This document shows, in pieces, positions 17,857-26,528 of a stretch of DNA of 64,000 nucleotides. Origin of the DNA: Mogibacterium sp. (GTDB lineage Bacteria > Bacillota > Clostridia > Peptostreptococcales > Anaerovoracaceae); assembly GCA_017404265.1 (NCBI GenBank), contig JAFRCS010000012.1, positions 21,031-85,030 on the forward strand, in the 5' to 3' direction. Position 1 is the first letter of the stretch. Every line of letters begins with the position of its first letter. Position numbers and translations under genes: made by a program. The notes beneath the pieces were generated by a model that did no database searches, was not told where the DNA came from, and saw only the letters and a list, made by a program, of their open reading frames with translations.

Positions 17857-19316
17857 TGTCATGCACAACAGTGCTGGTAGGTAAGAAGGCCAGCTATGAC
17901 GGTTCGACCATGATAGCCAGAACAGACGACGGGGATTTCGAGGTAATGAAGACCATAGTCGTCGAACCGGATAAGCAGCCAAGAAAGTATAAAAGCAAGA
18001 TCTCGCACGTGGAGATTGATCTCCCCGAAGATCCGATAAGATATACGGCAAGTCCGCATGTCGACCCTGAGGTAGGCATATGGGCGGAAGCCGGGATCAA
18101 CGCAGCCGGAGTAGGCATGTCCGCGACGGAGACGCTTACATCGAATCCGATGGTGCTTGCTGCCGATCCGCTTGTTGAGTATAAGCCGGCTAAGGGCAGA
18201 CAGAAGGCAGTGCCGGGAGGCATCGGAGAAGAGGACATGATCACTCTGGTGCTTCCGTATATCCGCAGCGCAAGAGAGGGAGCCGTAAGGCTTGGCAAGC
18301 TGCTTGAGGAATACGGCACATATGAGGTAAACGGAATAGCCTTCAATGACGAGAATGAGATCTGGTGGCTCGAGACCATGGGCGGCCATCACTGGATGGC
18401 AAGCAGAGTGCCTGACGATCGCGTAGTATGTAATCCTAATATGTTCTGCAGAGATTCATTCGATCTTGATGATGCTTTTGGAAAGCAGAAGAACTATATG
18501 TGCTCAGCAGACCTGAAGGAATTCATCAAAGATAATCACCTTGACCTCAATCAGGACGGAAACTTCAATCCGAGGCGGATTTTCGGATCGCGCCGTGACA
18601 TGGACCACGTATATGACACGCCAAGAGCATGGTTCATGTGCCGTTATCTGGCTCCGGAGACGTATAAATGGGACGGACCGGATGCGGACTTCGGACCTGA
18701 AAGCGATAACATCCCATGGTCGCTCGAGCCTGACAGAAAGGTCACCGTAGAAGACGTGCAGTATCTGCTGTCCGCGCATTTCCAGGGGACGCCGTACGAT
18801 CCTTACGGAATGCGTCAGCATGGACTCAGCGGCAAATACCGCTCCATCGGTATCAACCGTACGGGAGTCACAAATCTTTGCCAGATAAGAAGCGGCATGC
18901 CTGCAGAGATCAGAGGCATAGAATGGATATGCTACGGCTGCACCACGTTCTCATGCTGGGTGCCTGTTTACACGAACGTTCCGTCGATGCCTGACTTCCT
19001 CAGCAAGATCACGCTGGATGTCAGCTCGGAGAATCTATTCTGGGCTTCAAGGCTCATAGGCGCGATGGTGGACAAGGATTACGATCACTGCATACAGGAC
19101 ATAGAGCGTTATCAGAACAAGGTCAACATCCGCTGCCGTCAGGTCATCATCGAATATGATAAAAAGATGGCGGAGACGGGCGACTTCTCGCTTGCTGCAG
19201 AGGCCAATAAGAAAATCTGCGATATAGCGAAAGAAGAGACGACCAAAGCGCTTGGAAAGATCCTTCAGACATCGACCGTGAGCATGAAGAACAACTCGCG
19301 TCTGGCGGATAATTAA
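17856..19316 (+). CDS. C69 family dipeptidase (PepD-like, Ntn hydrolase)
   Basis: This 486-residue peptidase cleaves dipeptides with an N-terminal cysteine nucleophile: MSCTTVLVGKKASYDGSTMIARTDD places Cys3 at the processed end. The GINAAGVGMSATET and WWLETMGGHHW stretches are typical of family C69. The AGGAGG site and start at 17856 leave the nucleophile at position 3, as in the family. No signal peptide is seen, so it is cytoplasmic. Release of amino acids such as proline or hydroxyproline from peptides would suit the nearby dehydratases, but that is an inference from context. Confidence 0.92.
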   Translation: MSCTTVLVGKKASYDGSTMIARTDDGDFEVMKTIVVEPDKQPRKYKSKISHVEIDLPEDPIRYTASPHVDPEVGIWAEAGINAAGVGMSATETLTSNPMVLAADPLVEYKPAKGRQKAVPGGIGEEDMITLVLPYIRSAREGAVRLGKLLEEYGTYEVNGIAFNDENEIWWLETMGGHHWMASRVPDDRVVCNPNMFCRDSFDLDDAFGKQKNYMCSADLKEFIKDNHLDLNQDGNFNPRRIFGSRRDMDHVYDTPRAWFMCRYLAPETYKWDGPDADFGPESDNIPWSLEPDRKVTVEDVQYLLSAHFQGTPYDPYGMRQHGLSGKYRSIGINRTGVTNLCQIRSGMPAEIRGIEWICYGCTTFSCWVPVYTNVPSMPDFLSKITLDVSSENLFWASRLIGAMVDKDYDHCIQDIERYQNKVNIRCRQVIIEYDKKMAETGDFSLAAEANKKICDIAKEETTKALGKILQTSTVSMKNNSRLADN

Positions 19317-19398
19317 ACAGTGAGAAGCACACGCTTCAGTGTGTTAGAATAATAGTTGACAATGCTGTTTATATAATCACGGAAAGGAGATGGGATCA

Positions 19399-20691
19399 TT
19401 GGACTACAAAGTAAAACTTACCGATGAGCAGAAGGCCATTCTCGAAGGCTCCAAGGGCGAGACCCTCGCGAAGGTCATGGAATCGCTGGTCAGATACGGC
19501 GAGCTCTTCGGCGCTACTGAGATGGTGCCTATCAGCAGCAAGTACAACCACCTGGTAACATCGTTCGGACTCAAGGCTCTCGGCCCTGTGTACGAGCTGA
19601 TGGACAAGCTGCTTGAAGCAGGAGCTCCGTCGGGACAGAAGTTCACCGTAGACCCGAAGCCGCTCGACAAGAACGTTCCGAGCAACTTCGCGCAGGATGT
19701 GGTATTCAAGTTCTTCATGTACAGCAGACAGAAGGACTACGAGAAGCAGCTGGCCGATCTTGGACTGCTCTCGGACAACGCGTTCACCTGCACCTGCTAC
19801 ATGGACGAGGTAGGCAACAAGCCGGGATTCGGTGAAGTGCTCAGCTGGTCGGAGTCATCTGCGGTCGTTTACGCAAACTCCGTACTTGGCGCAAGATGCA
19901 ACAGAAACTCGGGCATCATCGACCTGATGGGATCGGTCATCGGATACGTTCCGAAATTCGGTCTTCTGACGGATGAGGGCCGTAAAGCGGACTGGATAGT
20001 TGAGATCAAGACAACAAAGAAGCCTGAGGCGCAGCTCCTCGGATCGGCCATTGGCATGAAGGTCATGGAAGACATTCCATACGTGGTCGGACTCGACAAG
20101 TGGCTCGGCACAGAGCTCAATGAGGAGGCCTGCACATACCTCAAGGACTTCGGAGCGGCTACAGCTTCGAACGGCGCGGTAGGCCTTTATCACATCGATA
20201 AGCTGACACCGGAGGCTGCAAAGTCCGGAAAGAAGCTCATAAAAAAAGACGCAAAGACTTATGTGATCGATGACGCCGAACTCGAGAGAGTATACCGCGA
20301 GTATCCGGTGATCTGGAAAAACAAGGATGCGGCTCCGAAGCTGTGCTTCATGGGCTGCCCTCACATGAGCCTGCAGCAGCTCAAGGACTGGACAGAGAAG
20401 GTGGAAGAAGGACTCGCTAAGAGCGGGGAGAAGAAGGTTACGGTACCTACGGTCTTTACCGCTGCGCCTGACGTTCTTGAAGCTTTCGGAAAGACGCCTT
20501 ACGCCGAGAGGCTCAAGGCTACCGGAGTCATCACCTCGTATATCTGCCCTCTCATGTACATGAACAATCCGCTGAGCGAAAAGATGCCTGTCATCACTTC
20601 AAGCAACAAGCTCAGAACATACACATCGGCCCGCTTCTATACGGACGATGAGATCGCAGAGCAGATCACTCAGAAGAAAGGAGGCAAATAG
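19399..20691 (+). CDS. Aconitase X large (catalytic) subunit
   Basis: This is the DUF521-type catalytic subunit, about 430 residues. Conserved features include NAFTCTCYMDEVGNKPGFG, the SVLGARCNRNSGI segment and CFMGCPHMSLQQL, which provide cysteines for an iron-sulfur cluster. Characterised members dehydrate cis-3-hydroxy-L-proline (bacteria) or phosphomevalonate (archaea); the setting near HypD favours the first. An ATG at 19390 directly abuts AAAGGAG and could not be read from it, whereas TTG at 19399 is 9 bases away, so the TTG start is preferred. The small subunit follows 2 bases after the stop. Confidence 0.9.
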   Translation: MDYKVKLTDEQKAILEGSKGETLAKVMESLVRYGELFGATEMVPISSKYNHLVTSFGLKALGPVYELMDKLLEAGAPSGQKFTVDPKPLDKNVPSNFAQDVVFKFFMYSRQKDYEKQLADLGLLSDNAFTCTCYMDEVGNKPGFGEVLSWSESSAVVYANSVLGARCNRNSGIIDLMGSVIGYVPKFGLLTDEGRKADWIVEIKTTKKPEAQLLGSAIGMKVMEDIPYVVGLDKWLGTELNEEACTYLKDFGAATASNGAVGLYHIDKLTPEAAKSGKKLIKKDAKTYVIDDAELERVYREYPVIWKNKDAAPKLCFMGCPHMSLQQLKDWTEKVEEGLAKSGEKKVTVPTVFTAAPDVLEAFGKTPYAERLKATGVITSYICPLMYMNNPLSEKMPVITSSNKLRTYTSARFYTDDEIAEQITQKKGGK

Positions 20692-20693
20692 AC

Positions 20694-21152
20694 ATGAAGT
20701 CATTCCAGGGACGCGTTGTAGCGCCGGGCAGAGTATCTGCCGAAGCGCTCGTATCACACGGCGGCCTTAACACGCTCGCCTCCTTCCAGAAAGCACTGCA
20801 GTTTGGCGACAAAAAGGCGACCTGCGGCGACCAGAACAATCCTGATCTGTATGGAAAGCAGATGGCCGGCAAGGCTCTGTGCCTGCCTCAGACCATAGGC
20901 TCCACAACAGGCGGACTGGTGCTGTACTGCGCATGCTCAATGGGACGCCAGCCTGCGGCAATGCTGTTCTCGAATCCTATAGATTCGCTGGCGGCCGCGG
21001 GAGCAGTACTGGCCGACGTATGGCTGGATGCTCCTGAGGCAAAGATGCCGGTTATAGACTCTCTGGGCGATGAATTTCTTGAGTACGTCAAGGATGGCAT
21101 GAATATCATCGTACAGGAAGATGGAAAGGTCATAGTCAGTGATCCGTTCTAG
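20694..21152 (+). CDS. Aconitase X small (swivel) subunit
   Basis: This 152-residue DUF126 protein is the swivelling domain that completes the aconitase X active site. The opening FQGRVVAPGRVSAEALVSHGGLNTLASFQ and the GSTTGGLVLYCACSMGRQPAAML region are characteristic. It begins 2 bases after the large subunit stop with AGGAGG inside that gene's end, so the two are translated together. Presence of both subunits supports an active dehydratase. Confidence 0.92.
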   Translation: MKSFQGRVVAPGRVSAEALVSHGGLNTLASFQKALQFGDKKATCGDQNNPDLYGKQMAGKALCLPQTIGSTTGGLVLYCACSMGRQPAAMLFSNPIDSLAAAGAVLADVWLDAPEAKMPVIDSLGDEFLEYVKDGMNIIVQEDGKVIVSDPF

Positions 21153-21165
21153 AACCAATATTGAA

Positions 21166-21193
21166 GAGGACAGGGTAAACCTGTCCTCTTTTT
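21166..21193. terminator. Intrinsic terminator between converging genes
   Basis: GAGGACAGG (21166-21174) pairs with CCTGTCCTC (21180-21188), followed by TTTTT. It serves the aconitase X operon. The stem begins with AA on the left, giving weaker action on the minus strand. Confidence 0.88.
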
Positions 21194-21249
21194 GTTGTGC
21201 CGCAAAAGCGCGGGCGGCTCGAGTCCTCGAAAGTCCGAAGCACATGCCG

Positions 21250-23166
21250 CTACTGGCCCAGCGGTATCTCGACTACTTCAGCCATCTTTACGAGCGTGTG
21301 CTCTATCTGGCCGGAGATGTCTTCTACCATGCGCTCCGTGATCTCGTCGTTCTTTTCCTTATCAAGGCTCTCGTAGAACGATTCCTTGACGTCGGAGCAG
21401 ATACTGTCCATGCGCATCTTGAATGTGTTCTTTGGCACCATCTTGCGTACGGCCTTAGGGATGTCTGCGGTAAGCAGTTTCTCCTGCATCTTGTCCTTGC
21501 CGAGTATAAGCACTACTGCCGATGCGATGACTCCGATCAGGACTCCCTCAGGGCCCGCCATGAACGGGATGAGATCTATCGCGGATATAAGGATCGCGAT
21601 TATCGCCGTGACTATCGAGTCGATAAGGAAGGTCATCTCATCTACGGCGAAGATATTCTTGGCATCGACCTTGATGTCGATATCATCAGCAGAGAGATAT
21701 GAGCGGAGACTCAGCGCTGTGTACGGCACTCTGTGCTTTATGCAGATAGGTACTGTATAGGACTCCAGTTCTTCGATGACCGGCTTTAGCCATGCGGTGA
21801 TAGGTCCGGCCAGCAGCTCCCTTGTTTCATTTTTTCTGAGGAACTCGGCGACTTCGGCCTGCAGTATCTCATCCGTGTCACTCAGCTTCTGCACCTCACC
21901 GTTTCTCCAGCGGTCGAAAATAGGCATTGCGACATGCTCGATTATAGGCGCGACCAGACAGTCGACAGCGTCCTTGTACAGGGTCGGGATGTGCTTTGCA
22001 ACTATGTCCTCTATAGTAGTCGACTTTATCAGCTGATCGAGTTCTTCGCGGAACTCTCTGATGTCCTCATCGATGCGTCCGCAGTACGCGAGACCTCTGG
22101 CGACCGAGAACTCAGGATCGGTGGCGGATATGATGACCGCCTCCGGGAATACCGACTCACACCAGTCCCTGATCTCCAGCAGCTTGCTGACTCCTCCGGT
22201 AAGGAAGATGAGCTCAGGCAGGTCGCCTGTGATGTTTGCCCTGACATCCTTGAGCGAAGCGATGAATACATCCTTCCACGAGCGTCCGTTCAGAGAAGAT
22301 GTCTTCTTGTTGACGAGACGCTTGGCAATGGTGCTGTCCATCCTGAGCGTGAACTTGACCGGACGGTCATAGTGCATGACTATGGTCTCCTTGCACTCAT
22401 GAGTCGACCAGTAATCCTCATCAGAGAAATATTTCTCTTTCAGCCTGCGGGCAGCGAACTCAGCGTAGTTCTTCCAGGCGTCGCTGGCGTCAAAGACCGC
22501 TTTGATCTTTTTCTTTGAAAGCCCCGCAGAGTCAATGGACTCCTGAAGAAGGATCTCATCCATGATGCCGCCGCCGAGCACGACCTCACCGGCCGTCTGC
22601 ATCTCGACTTCCTTGCCTCCCATGATATACGCGAAGTCCGTTGTGGACGAGCCTATATCAACAACCAGCACAGGCTTCGAGAGTATGTCGACTCCGATCT
22701 GAAGGTGCTTGGACTGGCAGGCGCTCACCATGGCAGCCCTTGATTCCGAGATTATCTTCACAGGCGGATAGCCCGCGCTTTCGAAAATCTCGCGGTAGTG
22801 CTCCCTGGAGTTCTTGTTCCATCCTGCAGGGCAGCCGACATAGAACGAGCAGTCTTCGTTCTTGATGAGGTCACCGCTTCCGTAAAGCTCTCCAAGCACG
22901 CCCGCCGCGAAGCTCTTGACATCCGCAGCGCTTGAGCGGTCTGTCAGGAACCTGCTCTTGAAGCGGATCTTGCGCTTTGTTACATTGTCTGCGTAGCAGG
23001 CCTTCTCGCCGATGAGAAGTTCTCCGGAAGCGAGCTGAGCGTAGGCCGTAATAAAACTCTGCTCACCAACGACGGTGAGCATCTCAGGCACTACCTGGTC
23101 TTCCTTGTGCAGCCTGGCGACCGCGCTTTCAGCGTCGCCAAGGTCAAATCCGAAAAAACGATCCAT
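21250..23166 (-). CDS. Hsp70-like ATPase with C-terminal membrane segments
   Basis: This 638-residue protein has an actin/Hsp70-type nucleotide-binding domain: phosphate-1 FFGFDLGDAES at the very N-terminus, phosphate-2 VVDIGSSTTDFAY near residue 170 and the adenosine motif IFLTGGVSKLLEI near 325. No canonical DnaK substrate-binding domain is seen. Residues about 370-500 are a charged helical region and about 500-545 contain two adjacent hydrophobic segments (SIVTAIIAILISAIDLIPF and GVLIGVIASAVVLIL), then a basic/acidic tail. It may be a membrane-attached chaperone-like ATPase. GAAAGG lies before the ATG. It follows its membrane partner gene by 27 bases. Function is unknown. Confidence 0.75.
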   Translation of the reverse strand: MDRFFGFDLGDAESAVARLHKEDQVVPEMLTVVGEQSFITAYAQLASGELLIGEKACYADNVTKRKIRFKSRFLTDRSSAADVKSFAAGVLGELYGSGDLIKNEDCSFYVGCPAGWNKNSREHYREIFESAGYPPVKIISESRAAMVSACQSKHLQIGVDILSKPVLVVDIGSSTTDFAYIMGGKEVEMQTAGEVVLGGGIMDEILLQESIDSAGLSKKKIKAVFDASDAWKNYAEFAARRLKEKYFSDEDYWSTHECKETIVMHYDRPVKFTLRMDSTIAKRLVNKKTSSLNGRSWKDVFIASLKDVRANITGDLPELIFLTGGVSKLLEIRDWCESVFPEAVIISATDPEFSVARGLAYCGRIDEDIREFREELDQLIKSTTIEDIVAKHIPTLYKDAVDCLVAPIIEHVAMPIFDRWRNGEVQKLSDTDEILQAEVAEFLRKNETRELLAGPITAWLKPVIEELESYTVPICIKHRVPYTALSLRSYLSADDIDIKVDAKNIFAVDEMTFLIDSIVTAIIAILISAIDLIPFMAGPEGVLIGVIASAVVLILGKDKMQEKLLTADIPKAVRKMVPKNTFKMRMDSICSDVKESFYESLDKEKNDEITERMVEDISGQIEHTLVKMAEVVEIPLGQ

Positions 23167-23193
23167 TACTGAGCCTTTCTTTCGTCCGTGTGT

Positions 23194-24075
23194 TTATCTG
23201 CCGGTGGAGGCGAGGCCCTTTTTCAGGAGGCCTCCCTGAGCGACCAGCGCAGGTCTTATAGTGGCCGCGTTTACGCCCGGCATGAGATCAAAGTATTTGG
23301 CGGTATCGCTGTTATAGTCGACGACTTCTATCTGCTGTTTGTGCAGGAAGTACTTTATCTGCTCTATCTTCTCTAGAGCAAACTCCGGATCGCCGCTGTA
23401 CGCAGCAGCCAGAAGATCCGAGAAAAGATCGAGCTCGGAAGCTGTCACCGTCCTGCCGTCAATGCTGCCGGCCTGGTCGCGTTTGCTCCAGCGCTCGGCT
23501 GCAGCAATCTCCTCAAGGCTCTGATCTACTGAAAGGAGAATCGTTCTGAAACTGCGGTAGATCTTGTCGGCGTCAACTTTGATATCCACCTGATGCTCCT
23601 TCTTGCCCGCCTTTTTCGGACGGCTGTACATGTAGCCGGCGAAATACAGACATACGAGTCCGACGACTGTCGCTCCTCCTCGCATTATCACATCATTGCG
23701 CGCGTTGTCTGCGGCCGACATAAATGATTCGAGGAACATTGGGCCGAAGCCGAATACGCAGAGAGCCAGACCGAGGATCGCGAGGATCAGGAACGATAAC
23801 TTGAAGGAACCGCCTTCATCTGAACCGCCATTGCCTCTCTCCCAGACCTTTATGGCACCATTTGAATCGATCAAAGGCAACGAAAGCCTTACCGCCTGCA
23901 TCATATACGCGGCGGACTCTCTCTCGCGGTCGCTCTCGCAGTGCTCATTGTGCTTCAGCAGCAGCTTGTCCACCTCGTTTTCGAGGACGCGCACGGCTTT
24001 GTCCGCGCTTCCTGCCGCGGCAAGCTCTGTGAGGAGCTTGTCTTTATCTTTTTCCAATAAATCTGTCATCTTCAT
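23194..24075 (-). CDS. Membrane protein of unknown function, partner of the Hsp70-like gene
   Basis: This protein has about 293 residues. A helical N-terminal part (about 1-80) is followed by two hydrophobic segments (FLILAILGLALCVFGFGPMF and GATVVGLVCLYFAGYMYS) and a helical C-terminal domain of about 140 residues. I do not recognise the family. The start at 24075 (MKMTDLLEKDKDK) has no Shine-Dalgarno, and a promoter whose -10 box ends 9 bases upstream implies a nearly leaderless mRNA; an upstream TTG at 24114 would lie in the -35. It is the first gene of a two-gene unit with the Hsp70-like ATPase. Confidence 0.6.
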   Translation of the reverse strand: MKMTDLLEKDKDKLLTELAAAGSADKAVRVLENEVDKLLLKHNEHCESDRERESAAYMMQAVRLSLPLIDSNGAIKVWERGNGGSDEGGSFKLSFLILAILGLALCVFGFGPMFLESFMSAADNARNDVIMRGGATVVGLVCLYFAGYMYSRPKKAGKKEHQVDIKVDADKIYRSFRTILLSVDQSLEEIAAAERWSKRDQAGSIDGRTVTASELDLFSDLLAAAYSGDPEFALEKIEQIKYFLHKQQIEVVDYNSDTAKYFDLMPGVNAATIRPALVAQGGLLKKGLASTGR

Positions 24076-24084
24076 AGTAGTAAT

Positions 24085-24114
24085 ATTATACGGCAAACAT
24101 GACTTTTTCTGCAA
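24085..24114 (-). promoter_or_regulatory. Promoter of the membrane protein-Hsp70-like operon
   Basis: On the minus strand, TTGCAG (24114-24109), an 18-base spacer, then TATAAT (24090-24085). The box ends 9 bases before the proposed ATG at 24075. Confidence 0.65.
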
Positions 24115-24134
24115 TAAGAGGAGCGGAGGGACTA

Positions 24135-24163
24135 TTGCTGTCCGCCTTTTTGTATGGTAAACT
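24135..24163 (+). promoter_or_regulatory. Promoter of the small membrane protein gene
   Basis: TTGCTG (24135-24140), a 17-base spacer and TAAACT (24158-24163), 35 bases ahead of the ATG at 24199. Confidence 0.45.
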
Positions 24164-24198
24164 CACATAGAAATTGAAAAAACGGAAGGAAAAAGGAA

Positions 24199-24684
24199 AT
24201 GGCAAAGAACAGATATGGAAAAATGCAGGGCGGAATGCAGGGCAATGCGCAGTACAACCGTCCGTCCGGAGGCTATCAGAAGAACCTCTATAAACAGCAG
24301 ATCAACACAGCAGGCGTAAAGCAGCCTAAAGGGTTCAGCCAGAAGACGTTCAGGAACGTTGCCATCGCAGTAGGCGTGGTATGGGTAGCAGCGTCAGTCC
24401 TGCTGATCATGAAGATGAAATGGTGGGGACTTCTTATCTCGATGCTGATAGGACTCGCGGTCGTAGCAGGCGGATACTTCTTCATCCAGTACAAAGAGAA
24501 AGAGATGATCAAGTACTACAAGCAGATCGGCATGAGCGAAGAGATGTATATCAAGGAGCTCAGAAAGAGAAACGTAGATAAGAAGCAGATCGATCAGGTA
24601 AGGAAGACCTGGAGAAAGGTAAACGCGGAGCCTGTCGTTGGCGCTCCAAGCACCGGAGGATCAAAGAACAGCAAGAAAAAATGA
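24199..24684 (+). CDS. Small membrane protein, unknown function
   Basis: The product has 161 residues. The first 45 are basic and rich in Gly, Gln, Asn and Tyr. Two membrane segments follow (VAIAVGVVWVAASVLLIM and GLLISMLIGLAVVAGGYFFI), then a highly charged Lys-rich helix and a GGSKNSKKK tail. I do not recognise it. AAGGAAAAAGG precedes the ATG. It has its own promoter-like sequence, divergent from the Hsp70-pair promoter only 21 bases away, and its own terminator. Confidence 0.7.
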   Translation: MAKNRYGKMQGGMQGNAQYNRPSGGYQKNLYKQQINTAGVKQPKGFSQKTFRNVAIAVGVVWVAASVLLIMKMKWWGLLISMLIGLAVVAGGYFFIQYKEKEMIKYYKQIGMSEEMYIKELRKRNVDKKQIDQVRKTWRKVNAEPVVGAPSTGGSKNSKKK

Positions 24685-24703
24685 TCCTGAATAACGGATA
24701 AAA

Positions 24704-24736
24704 AAGACCTCGCACATAAGTGCGAGGTCTTCTTTT
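24704..24736. terminator. Bidirectional intrinsic terminator
   Basis: AAGACCTCGCAC (24704-24715) pairs with GTGCGAGGTCTT (24720-24731) around ATAA, with a T-rich run on one side and an A-run on the other. It separates converging genes. Confidence 0.93.
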
Positions 24737-24771
24737 GTTGTGATCGACTTGATCCGGATAACGACTTTGCC

Positions 24772-26220
24772 TTAAGCCTTCTTAGCTTTCTTATCAGGCA
24801 GGTTGTCGTTGTATGCGCCGGACTGTCTTCTTTCCCAGAAGTCCTTTGTCTCTTTGGCAACAACGCCGGAGAGAGCAAACAGAGCTACGAGGTTCGGGAA
24901 TGCCATCAAACCGTTCATCAGGTCGGCGAAGTCCCAAACAACTCCCAGAGGCAGGAAAGGTCCGATAGCTACAGCAGCTACATACAGCCATCTGTAAGCC
25001 TTCAGAGCGCCCTTGTTTCCGTTTGTGAAGTAGTCGAAGCATCTCTCAGCATAGTAGTCCCAACCGAGGATGGTGGAGAATGCGAAGAGTGCGAGGCATG
25101 TAGCGAGGATCACATAACCAACGATCGTCGGCCATGGGAATCCATTTCCGAATGCCCACATTGTAACTTCTACACCCTCGAGACCCTGCTCGTGAGCACC
25201 TGTCATTACTACGCAGAGACCTGTCATTGTGCAGATTACGATTGTGTCGAGGAATGTACCTGTCGAGGATACCATGCCCTGACGTACGCACTCCTTTGTC
25301 TGTGCAGCAGCAGCAGCGATAGGAGCGGAACCAAGACCAGCCTCGTTCGAGAAGATACCTCTCGCAACACCCTTCTGCATAGCCAGCAGGAATGCGCCCA
25401 TTGCGCCGCCTGCAGCAGCTCTGAGTCCGAACGCTCCGGCAATGATCTCTACGAGAGCATGACCGAGGTTACCGATGTTGAAGAAGAATACCAGCAGAGC
25501 GGATACTACGTAGAGTACCATCATGGCAGGTACGATTCTCTCAGTAACCTGAGCGATTCTCTCGATACCACCAACGATTACAGCGATTGTTCCGGCTGTG
25601 ATGATGATAGTAGCGATTACCTTTACCCAGGACTGATCAGCACCGAATGCTGAGAAGGCAACCTTTGTTGCGCCTACTTCTGTAGCAACCTTGTTGATAG
25701 CGTTTACGATACCGTTGACCTGTGTGGATGTTCCGATACCGAGCGCACCAGCGAGTGCTCCGAAGAGTGCGAACAGCTTGCCGAGCCATTTCCACTTAGG
25801 ACCCATACCTTTTTCAATGTAGTAGAAAGGTCCGCCGAGGATCGATCCGTCATCCTTTACGTGTCTGTACTTAACAGCGAGAACACCTTCTGCATACTTT
25901 GTAGCGATTCCGAAGAATGCCGCAAACTCCATCCAGAAGAGGGCTCCAGGACCGCCGCCCATGATAGCTGTGGATACACCTACGATGTTTCCTGTACCTA
26001 CTGTAGCAGCGAGGGCTGTTGTCAGAGCACCGAAGCTGGATACGTCTCCCTCTGCGCCTTCTTCGTTATTAACGGCGTATCTGAGGGAGAGGCCGATCCT
26101 TCTCTGAGGGTGGAACTTGGTTTTAACGGACAGAAGAATACCTACAACGATGATGAGAACCATCATTACGGTACCCCATACAAGACCGTCTAACCAGCCT
26201 ATAAATTCACCAACGCTCAT
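24772..26220 (-). CDS. Sodium:alanine/glycine symporter (AGCS family)
   Basis: This 482-residue membrane protein has the AGCS hallmarks: SSFGALTTALAATVGTGNIVGVSTAI followed by GGPGALFWMEFAAFFGIATKYAE, and NEAGLGSAPIAAAAAQT further on. It imports alanine or glycine with sodium, useful for Stickland-type fermentation. The ATG at 26220 follows a strong AAGGAGG on the minus strand. A promoter 100 bases upstream has a repeated motif inside its spacer, which suggests regulation. Confidence 0.94.
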   Translation of the reverse strand: MSVGEFIGWLDGLVWGTVMMVLIIVVGILLSVKTKFHPQRRIGLSLRYAVNNEEGAEGDVSSFGALTTALAATVGTGNIVGVSTAIMGGGPGALFWMEFAAFFGIATKYAEGVLAVKYRHVKDDGSILGGPFYYIEKGMGPKWKWLGKLFALFGALAGALGIGTSTQVNGIVNAINKVATEVGATKVAFSAFGADQSWVKVIATIIITAGTIAVIVGGIERIAQVTERIVPAMMVLYVVSALLVFFFNIGNLGHALVEIIAGAFGLRAAAGGAMGAFLLAMQKGVARGIFSNEAGLGSAPIAAAAAQTKECVRQGMVSSTGTFLDTIVICTMTGLCVVMTGAHEQGLEGVEVTMWAFGNGFPWPTIVGYVILATCLALFAFSTILGWDYYAERCFDYFTNGNKGALKAYRWLYVAAVAIGPFLPLGVVWDFADLMNGLMAFPNLVALFALSGVVAKETKDFWERRQSGAYNDNLPDKKAKKA

Positions 26221-26318
26221 AAAAAAACCTCCTTGAAAAACAACAATAACATATAGAGATTGTCTGTACTAGTTCAGATCGACGAACATAGTACCCCAAT
26301 CTGAATCTATACATATAA

Positions 26319-26347
26319 ATTCTAATGTGTTGAAAATGTGATGTCAA
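26319..26347 (-). promoter_or_regulatory. Promoter of the AGCS symporter with operator-like spacer
   Basis: On the minus strand, TTGACA (26347-26342), a 17-base spacer and TAGAAT (26324-26319). The spacer contains TTTTCAACAC (26336-26327), which also occurs twice, in opposite orientation, at 26405-26430. Confidence 0.7.
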
Positions 26348-26398
26348 ACAAAAACATCGTCAATAAATTATCATTCAGGACACGTCAAACATAAAGCA

Positions 26399-26430
26399 TT
26401 GATTTTTCAACACTTTGATTTTTCAACACT
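26399..26430 (+). repeat. Two perfect 16-bp tandem repeats, probable operator
   Basis: TTGATTTTTCAACACT occurs at 26399-26414 and 26415-26430 without a gap. Its core TTTTCAACAC recurs inverted inside the AGCS promoter spacer. Between here and 26516 nothing else was recognised apart from an A/T-rich stretch. Confidence 0.7.
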
Positions 26431-26516
26431 TTCCTTAAGTTTTTTTAAAGTACAACGGGAACAAGAAGCTCGATATCCGCGAAGCTTATTTTATGGAAAT
26501 GAAACGTTATAAATGA

Positions 26517-26522
26517 TATAAT
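26517..26522 (+). promoter_or_regulatory. -10 box for the P-type ATPase gene
   Basis: TATAAT without a clear -35. Predicted transcription starts near 26529, exactly where the first strand of the structured leader begins. Confidence 0.45.
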
Positions 26523-26528
26523 TTTTTG

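Noticed and set aside
19354..19377. TTGACA and TATAAT ahead of aconitase X as a promoter
   Set aside because: The spacing is only about 12 bases; the -10 box may be used with another site but no good -35 is visible.
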